Assembly: GCA_950097015.1 (NCBI GenBank)
Contig: CATNEN010000034.1
Location: 3,690,001 to 3,754,000, forward strand
DNA: 64,000 nt
Reading direction: 5' to 3'
DNA from: Macrostomum hystrix
Lineage: Eukaryota; Platyhelminthes; Macrostomidae
Part shown: piece by piece, positions 10,524 through 21,554 of the stretch
Layout of the letters: each line of letters starts with the position of its first letter
Numbering within the stretch: position 1 is the first letter of the stretch
Translations under genes and position numbers: made by a program
The notes under the pieces: model-generated
Databases searched by the model: none
What the model saw: the letters and a program-made list of their open reading frames with translations, nothing else
What the model was told of the DNA's origin: nothing

Positions 10524-12021
10524 TTAATCGAAAGTAATCGTGACCTTATTCGATTCGCCACAGATCTCGATTCGCATCTTCTTAGGACTAGGACTGTCGG
10601 AGTTGACGGCGACAGTTGACTGTTGTCCTTGGTGGGCAACAACATTAGAAGAGGTAGCAGTAGTAGCTCCAGTGGTAGTAATGACGGCAGAGGCCTGGCT
10701 CTGGCAGACTATGTGCGTCATGGAATCTCCACCAGCGTTGATGTTTGTCACTTGGTTCACGTCTCTTGCGGCAATGATTGCCGAGGCCTCCTTCTGCTTA
10801 GTCACGGATTGACGGATATACCTTTCAAGAGCCGAGGAGCTGTGGCCGGTGACGCGACAAATGTCGGCACGTTCGACACCGGCTTCATGAAGTCTTGTTG
10901 CAGCCGTTTTGCGCAAACTCTGGTTGGTATACTTGCTGGTATCCTCAGGTGCAACTAGTTTGACACATGTCTTTACTGTCTCTGCGAGAGTGTGCCGTCC
11001 GACAGGAGATCGCATGAACCATGAACAGGCTGAACCAGGCGACCACGACCGATTCACCGCCAAGAACAAGGCGGCTTCGCTATTAGGAGGACGCTTTGTC
11101 GTGTACTCTTTGTAGATACACACTGGGCAGCGTTCATGATTATCCGTATGAAACGCACGAACTACCTTCGGGTCACGGAGCAATCCCTTCAGACCGCCTT
11201 GATTGGTTTTGGTCACGCAATTTTCTCTGTAGACGATGCACTCGTGGCATCCAACAGACTCCAGTTGAATCTGCCTGTCAAATTCTAGGTCACGTAGTTC
11301 CGCACCGCCACGCAGGGCAAAATGTTTCCTTAACAGCCACACGACGGCGTTTAGTAGGCTGCGCGGCGTCGTCACACCCAGCACACCATCAGCCCATAGT
11401 TTGTCCTCAATCGTATTTGGAATTGTTTCAGCCTTGTTCAAGCGAGCACCTTTGCCTTCTCTGGTAGCCACCTTCATAGCCGCATCCAATGCGACACGGG
11501 TTTCCCGGAAGGCGTCGTCCCTCCAGATTGACCAGTTTTGTTTCAACACATTTTGCCAGTACCATTGAATCATGGACACAAAGTCTTTGAGAGTGGTGGA
11601 AGTGTACCGTTCTCCATCCTGATTGCGTACTTCCATTACGAAGTACTTCAGAAGAAAATTCAGATCTGGCTTCGTCATCTCCGAGAGATCTTTCAGGACC
11701 ATTAATGATGGACCACCACCCGTTGACCAAAGCAGTCTTCTTCTGCTCATGCCAATTCTTGAATACGCCGACGATCCAATCAGCCTTCTTTTTAGTATTT
11801 TCTGGTATCGCTTTCTCCAGTTGCAAATTCAACTCCAACTCGTTCATCATCGCATGCCGACTCGAAACCACTCCATCACGTTGTTTGTCGCCTTCGGCCA
11901 CCATGAACAGGTCAAGATTAAAATCCATGTCCGGCAGAGTCAAGTCAAGTAAGTCGTCAGGAATACTCATTGTGGTTTTTTGGCTGGATAAGTCGCTGGT
12001 AAGTACGTTGCCGGATTTCAT
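10524..12021 (-). pseudogene. Crypton-type tyrosine recombinase, one frameshift
   Basis: A roughly 500-codon frame on the minus strand is shifted once near 11700-11740. The downstream part has the Crypton/DUF3504 pattern also seen in ZMYM and QRICH1 proteins: KDLSEMTKPDLNFLLKYF, VLGVTTPRSLLNAVVWLL, a cysteine-rich segment (GCHECIVYRENC, CPVCIYKEY), then the recombinase C-terminal box QSLRKTAATRLHEAGV ... CRVTGHSSSALERYIRQ, supplying catalytic Arg, His and Tyr. Cryptons move by site-specific recombination through a circular intermediate. The upstream part is acidic (DLLDLTLPDMDFNLDLF). The long uninterrupted second part, about 400 codons, suggests recent inactivation, a sequencing error, or a host gene; a short intron around the shift is not excluded. 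Confidence 0.8.
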
Positions 12022-12065
12022 CGTAACTTTCCTCTCGCTTGACACGAACTGAGTAATAAATACAT

Positions 12066-12200
12066 CATTCCCCACTTGTTTGACTTATCTATGGCCGTAA
12101 CCGTCTTCGGCCACGTTTATTTGGCCTCGGCTTCGCCTCGGCCAATAAACGCGTCCTCAGCCGCTTACGACCAAAATAAATAAAACAAGTGGGGAATAAC
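12066..12200. repeat. Compound palindrome beside the recombinase
   Basis: The outer arms ATTCCCCACTTGTTT and AAACAAGTGGGGAAT are perfect inverted copies. Between them sits a nearly perfect hairpin of TTTATTTGGCC/CGG...CCTCGGCCAATAAA around 12117-12150. A related GGCC/ATTTATT palindrome occurs at 10387-10425 on the other side of the recombinase gene, so these may be element termini or regulatory hairpins. Confidence 0.6.
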
Positions 12201-12785
12201 ATATACTTAGCTTATCAGTTCATAAAAAATGACACTACTAAGAGGAGAATTCTTGTTTATAAATAAAAGTAAAGTCAAGACGATGCAAAAAAACATTTTC
12301 GGCAACAACAGCTGAATGAAGGTAGTTAGAAATAGCAGATAATTATTTCAATATTGCCAGTCCGAAATCAGCATATCGATCTTTAGCTTTAAATTTACCA
12401 TTTTATTATTAATTACAAAGAATTTGTTTACCAACACGTTTAGAGCACGTTAATTAGAGTACTGGCGTAGAGGCGCCGAAATGTACTTTAGAGTACATCT
12501 ATTTTGGAACCAGAAATTTCTCTTTGTTAATATTCTCTTTATTAATTTTTTCTCTAGAAGTAAGAATGCATAATTAGTGTTAACGACTCATATACTGTTT
12601 GTGTCTATCAAGGATAGAAAGAACAATTGGACACATACTTCATACACGTGCTTACATGTAAATAAACAAAAACTGACTATAAAAGTACATAAACAAATAT
12701 AACTCCATGACCTTATAATAGGGGTCGGACACTTTAAATATTATAACCTGACGAGCCAAGGAGGAAAGCCAAAACACAACAGTGG
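12201..12785. other. AT-rich intergenic stretch
   Basis: No coding or RNA signal seen; scattered A/T runs only. Confidence 0.4.
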
Positions 12786-13290
12786 GCCGCACTGAAAGTG
12801 GAGACGGAGCAGGGGAGAGATGAGACACGGGAGAATTGAAACGGGGAATAGATGAGGCAGTGGAGAGAAGAGACATGGGGAGAGATGAGACAGGGGAGAG
12901 ATGAGACAAGGGAGAGATGAGACACGGGAGAATCGAAACGGGGAATAGATGAGACGGGAGAGAAATGACACAGGTGAGAGATGAGACAGGGTAGAGATGA
13001 GACAGATGAGAGATGAGACGGGAGAGAGATGAGACAGGTGAGAGATGAGACAGGGGAGAGAGATGACATATGTGAGAGATGAGACAGGGGAGAGAGATGA
13101 CATAGGTGAGAGATGAGACGGGAGAGAAATGACACAGATGAGAGATGAGACGGAAGAGAAATGACTCAGGTGAGAGATGAGACGGAAGAGAAATGACTCA
13201 GGTGAGAGATGAGACGGAAGAGAAATGACTCAGGTGAGAGATGAGACTGAAGAGAACTGACACAGGGTTAGATGAGACAGTGGGAGAGAG
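12786..13290. repeat. Tandem array, about 16-bp unit (GAGATGAGACAGGGGA-like)
   Basis: Degenerate head-to-tail copies of a purine-rich unit with variants such as AAATGACACAGGTG. It lies just downstream of FTSJ1. Open frames across it are artefacts of the repeat. Confidence 0.85.
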
Positions 13291-13384
13291 AGTAATTAAA
13301 GGAGCTAGGCGCAATTGCGTCGACAGTTACCCTGTCCCACAGGGCAACTGAAATCAGTATAGACCTCAACAGCACAGCTAAATA

Positions 13385-13390
13385 TTTATT
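13385..13390 (-). terminator. Poly(A) signal AATAAA (minus strand) for FTSJ1
   Basis: TTTATT on the plus strand, 35 bp beyond the FTSJ1 stop. Confidence 0.55.
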
Positions 13391-13424
13391 TATGATCAGG
13401 AAATAAGCAGGGCAAAAGCAAGAG

Positions 13425-15856
13425 TTATTCGGCCACAGACTTGGGCAGGGGCAGGTCCGCAGACACGGCCATGACTCGAGCCTGGGCTAGCCCAGCCAGC
13501 AGGTCCTCCTTCGAGTGCAGCGTCTCCGGTGTGTCGGCCCGAGCCTCCTCAAGTCGCAGTTTGTCAATGTCGCAGCTAGTCAGGCTGATTTGGGAGGCGA
13601 TGGCGGCTGCTGTGCTGCTGCTAGTCAGGGTGGTGGCCGTGAAACCGTACGTGAAGGCGTACGTTGGCCCGCCCTGCGTTGGATTGGCGGGTTCAGATTT
13701 TTCGGGTACACCATAGTGGGTAGACAAAGACTATAGTGGGTAGACAAAGACTATAGAGGGTAGACAATGACCATAGTGGGTAGAAAATGACCATAGTGGG
13801 TAGACAATGACCATAGTGGGTAGACAATGACCATAGTGGGTAGACAATGACCGCAGACGGTAGTCCATGATTAGCCTTTTCAAACGCGACAATGCCGCAA
13901 GGTATAAAGCCTTCGACGCCCATCTGTCTCTCCCACGCACCTGAGGCCGCAGAAAGGATGACATTGTGTAGCCGCAGCTGGTCCGCGGCGGCAGCTCTGG
14001 AAAGGCCAGCGTCACGGAGCCCGCAGTGCATCGGACGGCCGCGGCGGCGGCGTCGGCCGCAGCAACAGCGGCAGCATCAGCGGCATCGGCGGCGTCGTTG
14101 GTCGGCTTTGCAAGACGGTCGGCTCGGCGCAGTTCGGCAGCCTCCTGGTAGGGCGGACAGATCGGCGGCTGGCTGGGCTCCGAGTGCTGATGTGCGTCCG
14201 ACAGCGGATAATTTCTGTCGGCGTCGTAGGCGCTCAAGTCTCCGCAGGCAACGAACGGCACCACGACGCGATTTGAGTCGCGCAGCCGATTGAGGTCCAG
14301 GTCGTAGTGCCCGGTCAGCAGCGGATTGGACAGGTTGGGCTCGTAGCCAATGGGAGGCCGGTAGCACTGGCAGACGGCGAATGCTTCTAGGCTGGAGTTT
14401 CTGGACGAGCGCGGCTTGGCGATGGCCACGGACTGGAAGAAGATCTTCAGCTGGGCGTGCAACAGCGAGACGTCGCGACCGCGAAATATTTTCGCTACAA
14501 ATGTGGCTCCGGGGCCCAGAACGAAAGTGGCAATGTTCAGTGCAGCGATTAGCAGCTGGCTCTGGACGTATTCGTCGATGTCATGCAGGCCGGTGACATC
14601 CGGAGCGCCGTCGCAGACAACCAGATCCGCCGGCTGGCCGCCAAGCAGGTCGATGATGCCGCGAGCGGTGGCAGCCTTGGTGATGTCGCCCTGCAGCTGT
14701 GACACGCCCGGTATCGGAGCCATGGCCTGCAGGTCCACCGCTACGATGTGAGCAGGGGCGTCTGAGCCTTCGGCTCCGCCTGGATTCAGCTTGCTCACTA
14801 GCACCTGTGCGGGAAATGAACGGGTGGCTTAATTAACGGCTTGACTGCCCCTGCTCTCTGGCTCATGACTTGATTTATGCATCAGCAGTTAATTATTAAT
14901 ATTATTCAATTCCTGATCAGTAATCACATATTAAACCTCTAATCTACATCTTAAAGTCACTAACTCCCTAAAATTACAATCTTAGCAGTCTGATCCATTA
15001 TATCAAGCGTCTCTAATCGCCATCCCGAAATTCCCTAATCCCCATCCCAACAGTCCCTAATCCCCATTCGAAAATTCCCTAATCCCCATCCTAAGTCTCT
15101 AATCCCCAATCCTAACAGTCCCTAATCCCAATCCCAACAGTCTCTAATCCCCATCCCAACAGTCTCTAATCCCCATCCCAACAGTCTCAAATCCCCATCC
15201 CAACAGTCTCTAATCCCCATCCCAAATTCCCTAATCCTAACTCAAAAGTGTTGTATCCCAATCAATGGGGGTGAGTGGCAGAGCGGTCGGTTAACGCGGT
15301 TGCCTCTCGCACCAAGGTTACTGAGCTCGATTCCGCGGCGAGGCCACATTCATTTGTGGCGTAGCCGCGGAGAGAAGACTTGGGAGCTTGTCGTGCAATT
15401 TAAGCCATTAAGGGCCGACATCCAAGGCACAGTGAAAGTGTACACTGCCTGACGATGAGAATAGTCCCATACGTGTGAGCCTGTGGCTGCGCATGGTATC
15501 TGTGTGCCCAGGAGTCAGCGAAATGGGCAGAATTGCCTTCTCGCTGGTAGCGGGTCTACTGTTACAAATGATGTGCGATTGCACGCAGCCCTCCTGCAAT
15601 TATTATTATAATTATTTATCCCCATGCCTATCGTAGTCTGTCAACACCCGCAGTCTCCATCATCAGCCGAGCTTCTTACCTGACTCCAGCTTCCGGGCGC
15701 AGCGCACAGGTCAACAACTCGCCTTACTTTGGCCGGATCTAGCAGAGCGAACTCCTGGTCTAGCTGCAGAAGCTTGAAAGCGCTGCGGGCTCGCCAGCCC
15801 TCCTCCTTGGCCAGACGATAATAGATGTCGCGTCTGTCCTTGCTGGACTTGCCCAT
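13425..15856 (-). CDS. FTSJ1: FTSJ1/Trm7 tRNA 2'-O-methyltransferase, three exons
   Basis: Exons 15680-15856, 13941-14804 and 13425-13673, all joined in phase 0, give 429 residues. The family methylates the 2'-O of tRNA anticodon-loop positions 32 and 34 with S-adenosylmethionine. Exon 1 has [31 protein letters not shown] and the SAM-binding [13 protein letters not shown]. Exon 2 has [74 protein letters not shown] and [20 protein letters not shown], so the K-D-K-E catalytic set is present. After the conserved [11 protein letters not shown] segment comes an alanine-rich linker ([15 protein letters not shown]) and a C-terminal region (exon 3, 82 residues) I do not recognise. Both introns carry private tandem arrays; intron 1 also carries a SINE. 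ATG at 15854-15856 matches the family start. Confidence 0.95.
13722..13866. repeat. Tandem array, 20-bp unit (CATAGTGGGTAGACAATGAC)
   Basis: About seven copies, in FTSJ1 intron 2. Reading through from exon 2 stays open across the array for a short distance. Confidence 0.9.
15010..15240. repeat. Tandem array, about 22-bp unit (AATCCCCATCCCAACAG core)
   Basis: About ten imperfect copies in FTSJ1 intron 1, with variants ending AAATTCCCT. Confidence 0.85.
15264..15620 (+). mobile_element. tRNA-derived SINE (family 2) with ATT tail
   Basis: The head contains GTGGCAGAGCGGTCGGTTAA (A-box region) and GGTTACTGAGCTCGATTCC (B-box region). The body includes CCAAGGCACAGTGAAAGTG and ACTGCCTGACGATGAGA, and the tail is an (ATT)n-like run from 15597. 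A second, diverged copy lies inverted at 45395-45690. It sits antisense in FTSJ1 intron 1. Confidence 0.8.
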
Positions 15857-16475
15857 GCCGCTAGCAATTCAATCGACACACGGAAAATTTAGATTTTAGA
15901 TTTAGAAGACTGGATGGGACTGGGCTGTAGACGAGTACTACTGAAACTATGTGTTAATCAAGGTTATGATGATTTTATCCACAAATTTGGCTCGCCTAAT
16001 TAGTATTGTTTTTCTTATAATTTCATTCAACCAAGAATTAAAAAAGAGAAAAGAAAAACAATAAATAGCCTGAAACCTAGCCACACTGCAACTGCAACTT
16101 TATTTAGTTAGTTATGTGCATATTATTTATTACTTTAAGTAATATTAAGGAAGGAAAGTAGCCAAAAATCTCGAGAAAACTTGAAAAACTAATTTAGAAT
16201 AGAAAAAAGCAATCATACAAGCATCTTGCAAATTTTCCTGCTGACGTACAAGACTGTAATAATGAAACCACTAAACCAGTATGAAAAACCGATTTATATT
16301 CCGCTAAGTCTTTATTTAAGAGACTGCTTAAATTATTAAGTGCTTCAATTTGTCTTGGCCATTTGAATCAGACTCGGCTAGAATAAGCCATTAAAAATGA
16401 ATTGATCAGATATTTCAATTCTAACTAACCTTAAATAGGATTATTTGAGTACATTTTAAGCTTTACTGACGTATC
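15857..16475. other. AT-rich FTSJ1 upstream region
   Basis: No gene recognised. It should contain the FTSJ1 promoter, but no clear core motif was found. Confidence 0.4.
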
Positions 16476-18060
16476 TTATGCACTCAAACCCTTTCGACTC
16501 GCTCGAATCCAATCGACTCGCACAGACCCGTTCGACTCGCTCGAACCCTTTCGACTCGCTCGAACCCGATCGACTCGCACAGACCCGTTCGACTTGCTCG
16601 AACCCGTTCGACTCGCTCGAACCCTTTCGACTCGCAGACCCGTTCGACTCGCAGACCCGTTCGACTCGCTCGAACCCGATCGACTCGCTCGAATCCGTTC
16701 GACTCGCACTGACCCGTTCGACTTGCTCGAACCCGTTCGACTCGCACTGACCCGTTCGACTCGCACAGACCCGTTCGACTTGCTCGAACCCTTTCGACTC
16801 GCACTGACCCGTTCGACTCGCACAGACCCATTCGACTTGCTCGAACCCGTTCGACTCGCACAGACCCATTCGACTTGCTCGAACCCGTTCGACTCGCACA
16901 GACCCGTTCGACTTGCTCGAACCCGTTCGACTCGCTCGAACCCTTTCGACTCGCAGACCCGTTCGACTCGCACAGGCCCGTTCGACTCGAACAGACACGT
17001 TCGACACGCAGACCCGTTCGACTCGCTCGAACCCGATCGACTCGCTCGAATCCGTTCGACTCGCACTGACCCATTCGACTCGCTCGAACCCGTTCGACTC
17101 GCACAGACCCGTTCGACTTGCTCGAACCCGTTCGACTCGCACTGACCCGTTCGACTCGCACAGACCCGTTCGACTTGCTCGAACCCTTTTGACTCGCACT
17201 GACCCGTTCGACTCGCACAGACCCATTCGACTTGCTCGAACCCGTTCGACTCGCACAGACCCATTCGACTTGCTCGAACCCGTTCGACTCGCACAGACCC
17301 ATTCGACTTGCTCGAACCCATTCGACTCGCACAGACCCGTTCGACTTGCTCGAACCCGATCGACTCGCTCGAACCCTTTCGACTCGCACAGACCCGTTCG
17401 ACTTGCTCGAACCCGTTCGACTCGCACTGACCCGTACGACTCGCTCGAACCCGTTCGACTCGCACTGACCCGTACGACTCGCTCGAACCCGTTCGACTCG
17501 CACAGACCCATTCGACTTGCTCGAACCCGTTCGACTCGCACTGACCCGTTCGACTCGCACAGACCCGTTCGACTTGCTCGAACCCTTTCGACTCGCACTG
17601 ACCCGTTCGACTCGCACAGACCCATTCGACTTGCTCGAACCCGTTCGACTCGCACAGACCCATTCGACTTGCTCGAACCCGTTCGACTCGCACAGACCCG
17701 TTCGTCTTGCTCGAACCCGTTCGACTCGCTCGAACCCTTTCGACTCGCACAGACCCGTTCGACTTGCTCGAACCCGTTCGACTCGCAGACCCTTTCGACT
17801 CGCTCGAACCCGATCGACTCGCTCGAATCCGTTCGACTCGCACTGACCCATTCGACTCGCTCGAACCCGTTCGACTCGCACAGACCCGTTCGACTTGCTC
17901 GAACCCGTTCGACTCGCACAGACCCGTTCGACTTGCTCGAACCCGTTCGACTCGCACTGACCCGTTCGACTTGCTCGAACCCGTTCGACTCGCACAGACC
18001 CGTACGACTCGCTCGAACCCGTTCGACTCGGAGACCCTTTCGACTCGATTAGCCCCGTTC
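16476..18060. repeat. 1.6-kb CpG-rich minisatellite, 19-bp unit
   Basis: Head-to-tail 19-mers such as GTTCGACTCGCACAGACCC, alternating with GTTCGACTTGCTCGAACCC and GTTCGACTCGCACTGACCC, so a 57-bp higher-order triplet is visible in places. Degenerate units continue to about 18140. Because 19 is not a multiple of 3 and the unit has no stops, several frames on both strands stay open for hundreds of codons; none looks like a gene. It lies between SRSF7 and FTSJ1. Confidence 0.95.
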
Positions 18061-18786
18061 GACTTGCACAAACCCACACGATTCGATCGAACCAGTTCCC
18101 ATCGTTTGAACCACTCGACTTGACCAAAACATATTCGACTAGTTCGAGCAGTCGAGTCTCTGATTCCGCTGAGATTGAACATCGTTTGAACATGCAAGGC
18201 TAGCTCGAATTCTGGCCTGAGCCAGTTTCATTCGGTCGGCTCAAAATTATTCGAATCGGTTCGCATCGCTCGGTGACAGTTCAACCTGACCAACGCCTAG
18301 ACGCTAGTCTGTCCAACGCACTCTCAAGTCAAGGCTGTCTTAACACGGTCTGCAAATATTAAAAAGTAAAACACAATCAACTTAAACTTGCACATGAAAA
18401 TATTTTTGATCAAACTACGAGTATTATTTAGGGAAACTAAATTCGAAATACGAGTACAAAAAGCTAGGACTACCACGGAAGATGAAGATGGGTTGTTCGA
18501 TTATAAATAAGCACTTAAACAGTCAAGCTACTAATAGTAATATAGAAATATAAAAATTAGAAATAATTTGATTGGCTAATGCGTAAGTAGTGAACGAACA
18601 ACACAATGACAACATGCAGGACCGACAATAGAGATGAGTATATAGGGGACTAACTCGTGCAACAGTTTGACAACAAAACTACGCAACGCTCAAGTCATCA
18701 ACTATTAATCATTATTACCGAGACAATTTCGTCCGGCCGTCGCCCCAGTTTCATGAGGTCGCTCATGCAAAACTTGGGACGTCAGT
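18061..18786. other. Array edge and SRSF7 3' flank
   Basis: Decayed TTCGA-containing units up to about 18260, then AT-rich sequence that probably includes the SRSF7 3' UTR. No other gene seen. Confidence 0.4.
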
Positions 18787-19251
18787 TCAACGACGACCGT
18801 CGCGACGTCTCGGACTGCGGCTTCGGCTGCGACTGTAGCTCCTGCCGCGGCTATCGCTGCGGCTGCGGCTGTAGCTGCGCCTGGAGCGGGAACCGCCGCC
18901 GCCGCCGCCAAAGCCACCGCCGCCGCCCCTCTCCGGGCACTCGTAAGCGAAGTGGCCGCTGCGGTTGCACTGATAGCAGCGATCGTTGCGCGGCCCGCCG
19001 CCAGCCGCGCGCCGCTCGTGCTTGGCTAGTTCCATGCGAATGCGCCGACCGTTCACTTTAGGAGAGTCGCGAACGGCGTCTTCAGCGTCGCGACGCTCGG
19101 CGAATGTGACGAAGGCGTAGGTGCCTTTGCCGTGGACCCAGACAGAGTCCAGGGTGCCGTAACTGCGCAGGCTGCGCTTGATGTCGCTCTCGTTGGTACC
19201 GTCAGGCAGGTCGCCAATGTACACGCGGCGGCCCATTTCATTTTTAGACAT
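18787..19251 (-). CDS. SRSF7: SRSF7/9G8-like SR splicing factor
   Basis: A single coding exon of 154 residues. Residues about 9-80 form an RNA-recognition motif with RNP2 RVYIGDLPDG and RNP1 GTYAFVTFAERRDAEDAV. A CCHC zinc knuckle CYQCNRSGHFAYEC follows (about 100-113), then a glycine-rich linker and a short RS tail (SRSRRSYSRSRSDSRGRSYS...). This order (RRM, knuckle, RS) defines SRSF7/9G8, fly x16 and RSZ proteins, which bind exonic enhancers and couple splicing to mRNA export. The RS tail is shorter than in human SRSF7. A strong 3' splice site TTTCTAG ends 12 bp before the ATG (19264-19265), so a 5' UTR intron or a trans-splicing site is likely. Confidence 0.93.
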   Translation of the reverse strand: MSKNEMGRRVYIGDLPDGTNESDIKRSLRSYGTLDSVWVHGKGTYAFVTFAERRDAEDAVRDSPKVNGRRIRMELAKHERRAAGGGPRNDRCYQCNRSGHFAYECPERGGGGGFGGGGGGSRSRRSYSRSRSDSRGRSYSRSRSRSPRRRDGRR

Positions 19252-19308
19252 GGCTGTTTCGGGCTAGAAAGGGAAGGTGGACAGTTCAAAAAACACATTC
19301 ACTTCCTA

Positions 19309-20345
19309 CCAGCTGTGACTAGAGTCTGAATCTCCTGACTGTGACTAGAGTCTGAATCTCCTGACTGTGACTAGAGTCTGAATCTCCTGACTGTGACTAG
19401 AGTCTGAATCTCCTGACTGTGACTAGAGTCTGAATCTCCTGACTGTGACTAGAGTCTGAATCTCCTGACTGTGACTAGAGTCTGAATCTCCTGACTGTGA
19501 CTAGAGTCTGAATCTCATCACTGTGACTAGAGTCTGAATCTCCTGACTGTGACTAGAGTCTGAATCTCCTGACTGTGACTAGAGTCTGAATCTCCTGACT
19601 GTGACTAGAGTCTGAATCTCCTGACTGTGACTAGAGTCTGAATCTCCTGACTGTGACTAGAGTCTGAATCTCCTGACTGTGACTAGAATCTGTACCAGCT
19701 GAGTGTGACTAGAATCTGTATCAGCTGACTATGACTAGAATCTGTATCAGCTGACTGTGACTAGAATCTGTACCAGCTGACTGTGACTAGAGTCTGAATC
19801 TCCTGACTGTGACTAGAGTCTGAATCTCCTGACTGTGACTAGAATCTGTATCAGCTGAGTGTGACTAGAATCTGTACCAGCTGAGTGTGACAAGAATCTG
19901 TATCAGCTGACTGTGACTAGAGTCTGAATCTCCTGACTGTGACTAGAGTCTGAATCTCCTGACTGTGACTAGAATCTGTATCAGCTGACTGTGACTAGAA
20001 TCTGTATCAGCTGACTGTGACTAGAATCTGTACCAGCTGAGTGTGACTAGAATCTGTACCAGCTGAGTGTGACAAGAATCTGTATCAGCTGACTGTGACT
20101 AGAGTCTGAATCTCCTGACTGTGACTAGAGTCTGAATCTCCTGACTGTGACTAGAATCTGTATCAGCTGACTGTGACTAGAATCTGTACCAGCTGAGTGT
20201 GACTAGAATCTGTATCAGCTGACTGTGACTAGAATCTGTATCAGCTGACTGTGACTAGAATCTGTACCAGCTGAGTGTGACTAGAATCTGTACCAGCTGA
20301 GTGTGACTAGAATCTGTACCAGCTGACTGTGACTAGAATCTGGTA
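19309..20345. repeat. Tandem array, 26-bp unit, two interspersed variants
   Basis: About 40 copies. Variant A contains AGAGTCTGAATCTCCT, variant B contains AGAATCTGTATCAGCT; both share GACTGTGACT. Variant A dominates the SRSF7-proximal third, B the distal part, with mixed blocks between. It lies upstream of the acceptor that precedes the SRSF7 ATG, so it probably sits in a 5' UTR intron or outron. Confidence 0.95.
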
Positions 20346-21029
20346 AAGCAAAATACTACAAGGAGACGAATCCTTAACACACACTCAATGACACCGCAAA
20401 TATGTAATTATCTTGTTTTACAAGCAAAACTAAAGAAGAAATTACTCTTAACAAAAAAATTCTGGATTCCTGCGAATGACAAAAACGATGATAATTTCTT
20501 TATGGAGATCGTGATAAAGAAGAACCAATAACAAAGGGAAAATTTTTTGTTGCTAGACAATTTCGAATACAGTTGTTTAAATCGGTTAGAAAGATGAGTA
20601 AGAAAATCTGTCCAAAAAAAATAAACAAACATAAGTTGCTGCAATCAATCAATTTAGCGCATTATCGGAACTAAAGTGGACCTTTTAAATTAGATAACTT
20701 AAAGTTTTTAAATGCAAGGCCCTTGAGTTGTCGAGTTTAAACTTTTATGTGCTGGCGAAAGGAGCCTATAGGCAATTGTTCATGATGGATAAGAAATCAC
20801 TATTGAATAGGAAGAACAATCAAATCAATATAATAACGATACAAAACATGTTCTCATAGTGACCACAGATTAAGGAGGGTCTAAATTATGCAATATCAAT
20901 CCATAATTAGTAGCATACATTCTAAAAGGCCGAGATCTAAATTAATGAGCCTCAAAGCTCAGGAATAGAAAAACAATGAACGAGACTAATATACAGACAT
21001 GGATCTAATGTTGCGCTGTGAGTTTGAAG
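20346..21029. other. AT-rich intergenic stretch
   Basis: Contains the likely SRSF7 promoter side and the distal SAFB 3' flank. No gene or repeat recognised. Confidence 0.4.
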
Positions 21030-21410
21030 GTACGGGTGGTAGATTTATAGGAAGGGGTGGTGGGTTTAGGGTTTATAGGAAGGGGTGGTAGATTTATAGG
21101 AGGGGGTGGTGGGTTTATAGGAAGGGGTGGAATATTTATAGGAAGGGGTGGAATATTTATAGGAGGGGGTGGTGGAAGGGGTGGAATATTTATAGGAAGG
21201 GGTGGTGGGTTTAAGGGGTGGGATATTTATAGGAAGGGGTGGTGGGTTTATAGGAAGGGGTGGTGGGTTTATAGGAAGGGGTGGTGGGTTTATAGGAAGG
21301 GGTGGTAGGTCTATATGAAGGGGTGGTGGGTTTATAGTAAGGGATGGTAGGTCTATATGAAGGGGTGGTGGGTTTGTAGGAAGGGGTGGTAGGTTTATAG
21401 TAAAGGCGGA
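21030..21410. repeat. Tandem array, about 21-bp G-rich unit (AGGAAGGGGTGGTGGGTTTA)
   Basis: About 18 imperfect copies downstream of the SAFB-like stop. The minus-strand reading gives a proline-rich pseudo-peptide that I reject as coding. Confidence 0.9.
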
Positions 21411-21554
21411 GAGTGTAGAAAGGGCGGGGCCTTGTTTAAGTGTGGGAGGGAAGGGTTTCAGAAAATACAATGGAAGCTTAAGAGCTTAAAAAGACCAAAA
21501 AACGGACGAATCAATCGATCATAACAAAGCAGGGCATTCAGGTCAGAGAATTGG

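Noticed and set aside
12652-13135. Minus-strand Ser/Leu-rich open frames upstream of the Crypton region
   Set aside because: They are products of the 16-bp purine-rich array downstream of FTSJ1.
16476-18060. CRISPR array, considered because of regular short repeats
   Set aside because: Units are directly abutting with no unique spacers, and the DNA is eukaryotic. The same applies to all other arrays here.
16456-18197. Three overlapping minus-strand open frames of 487-573 codons plus several plus-strand ones, all Arg/Ser/Val- or Arg/Thr/Ser-rich
   Set aside because: They are the same 19-bp minisatellite read in different frames; the frames are open on both strands only because the unit has no stop codons.
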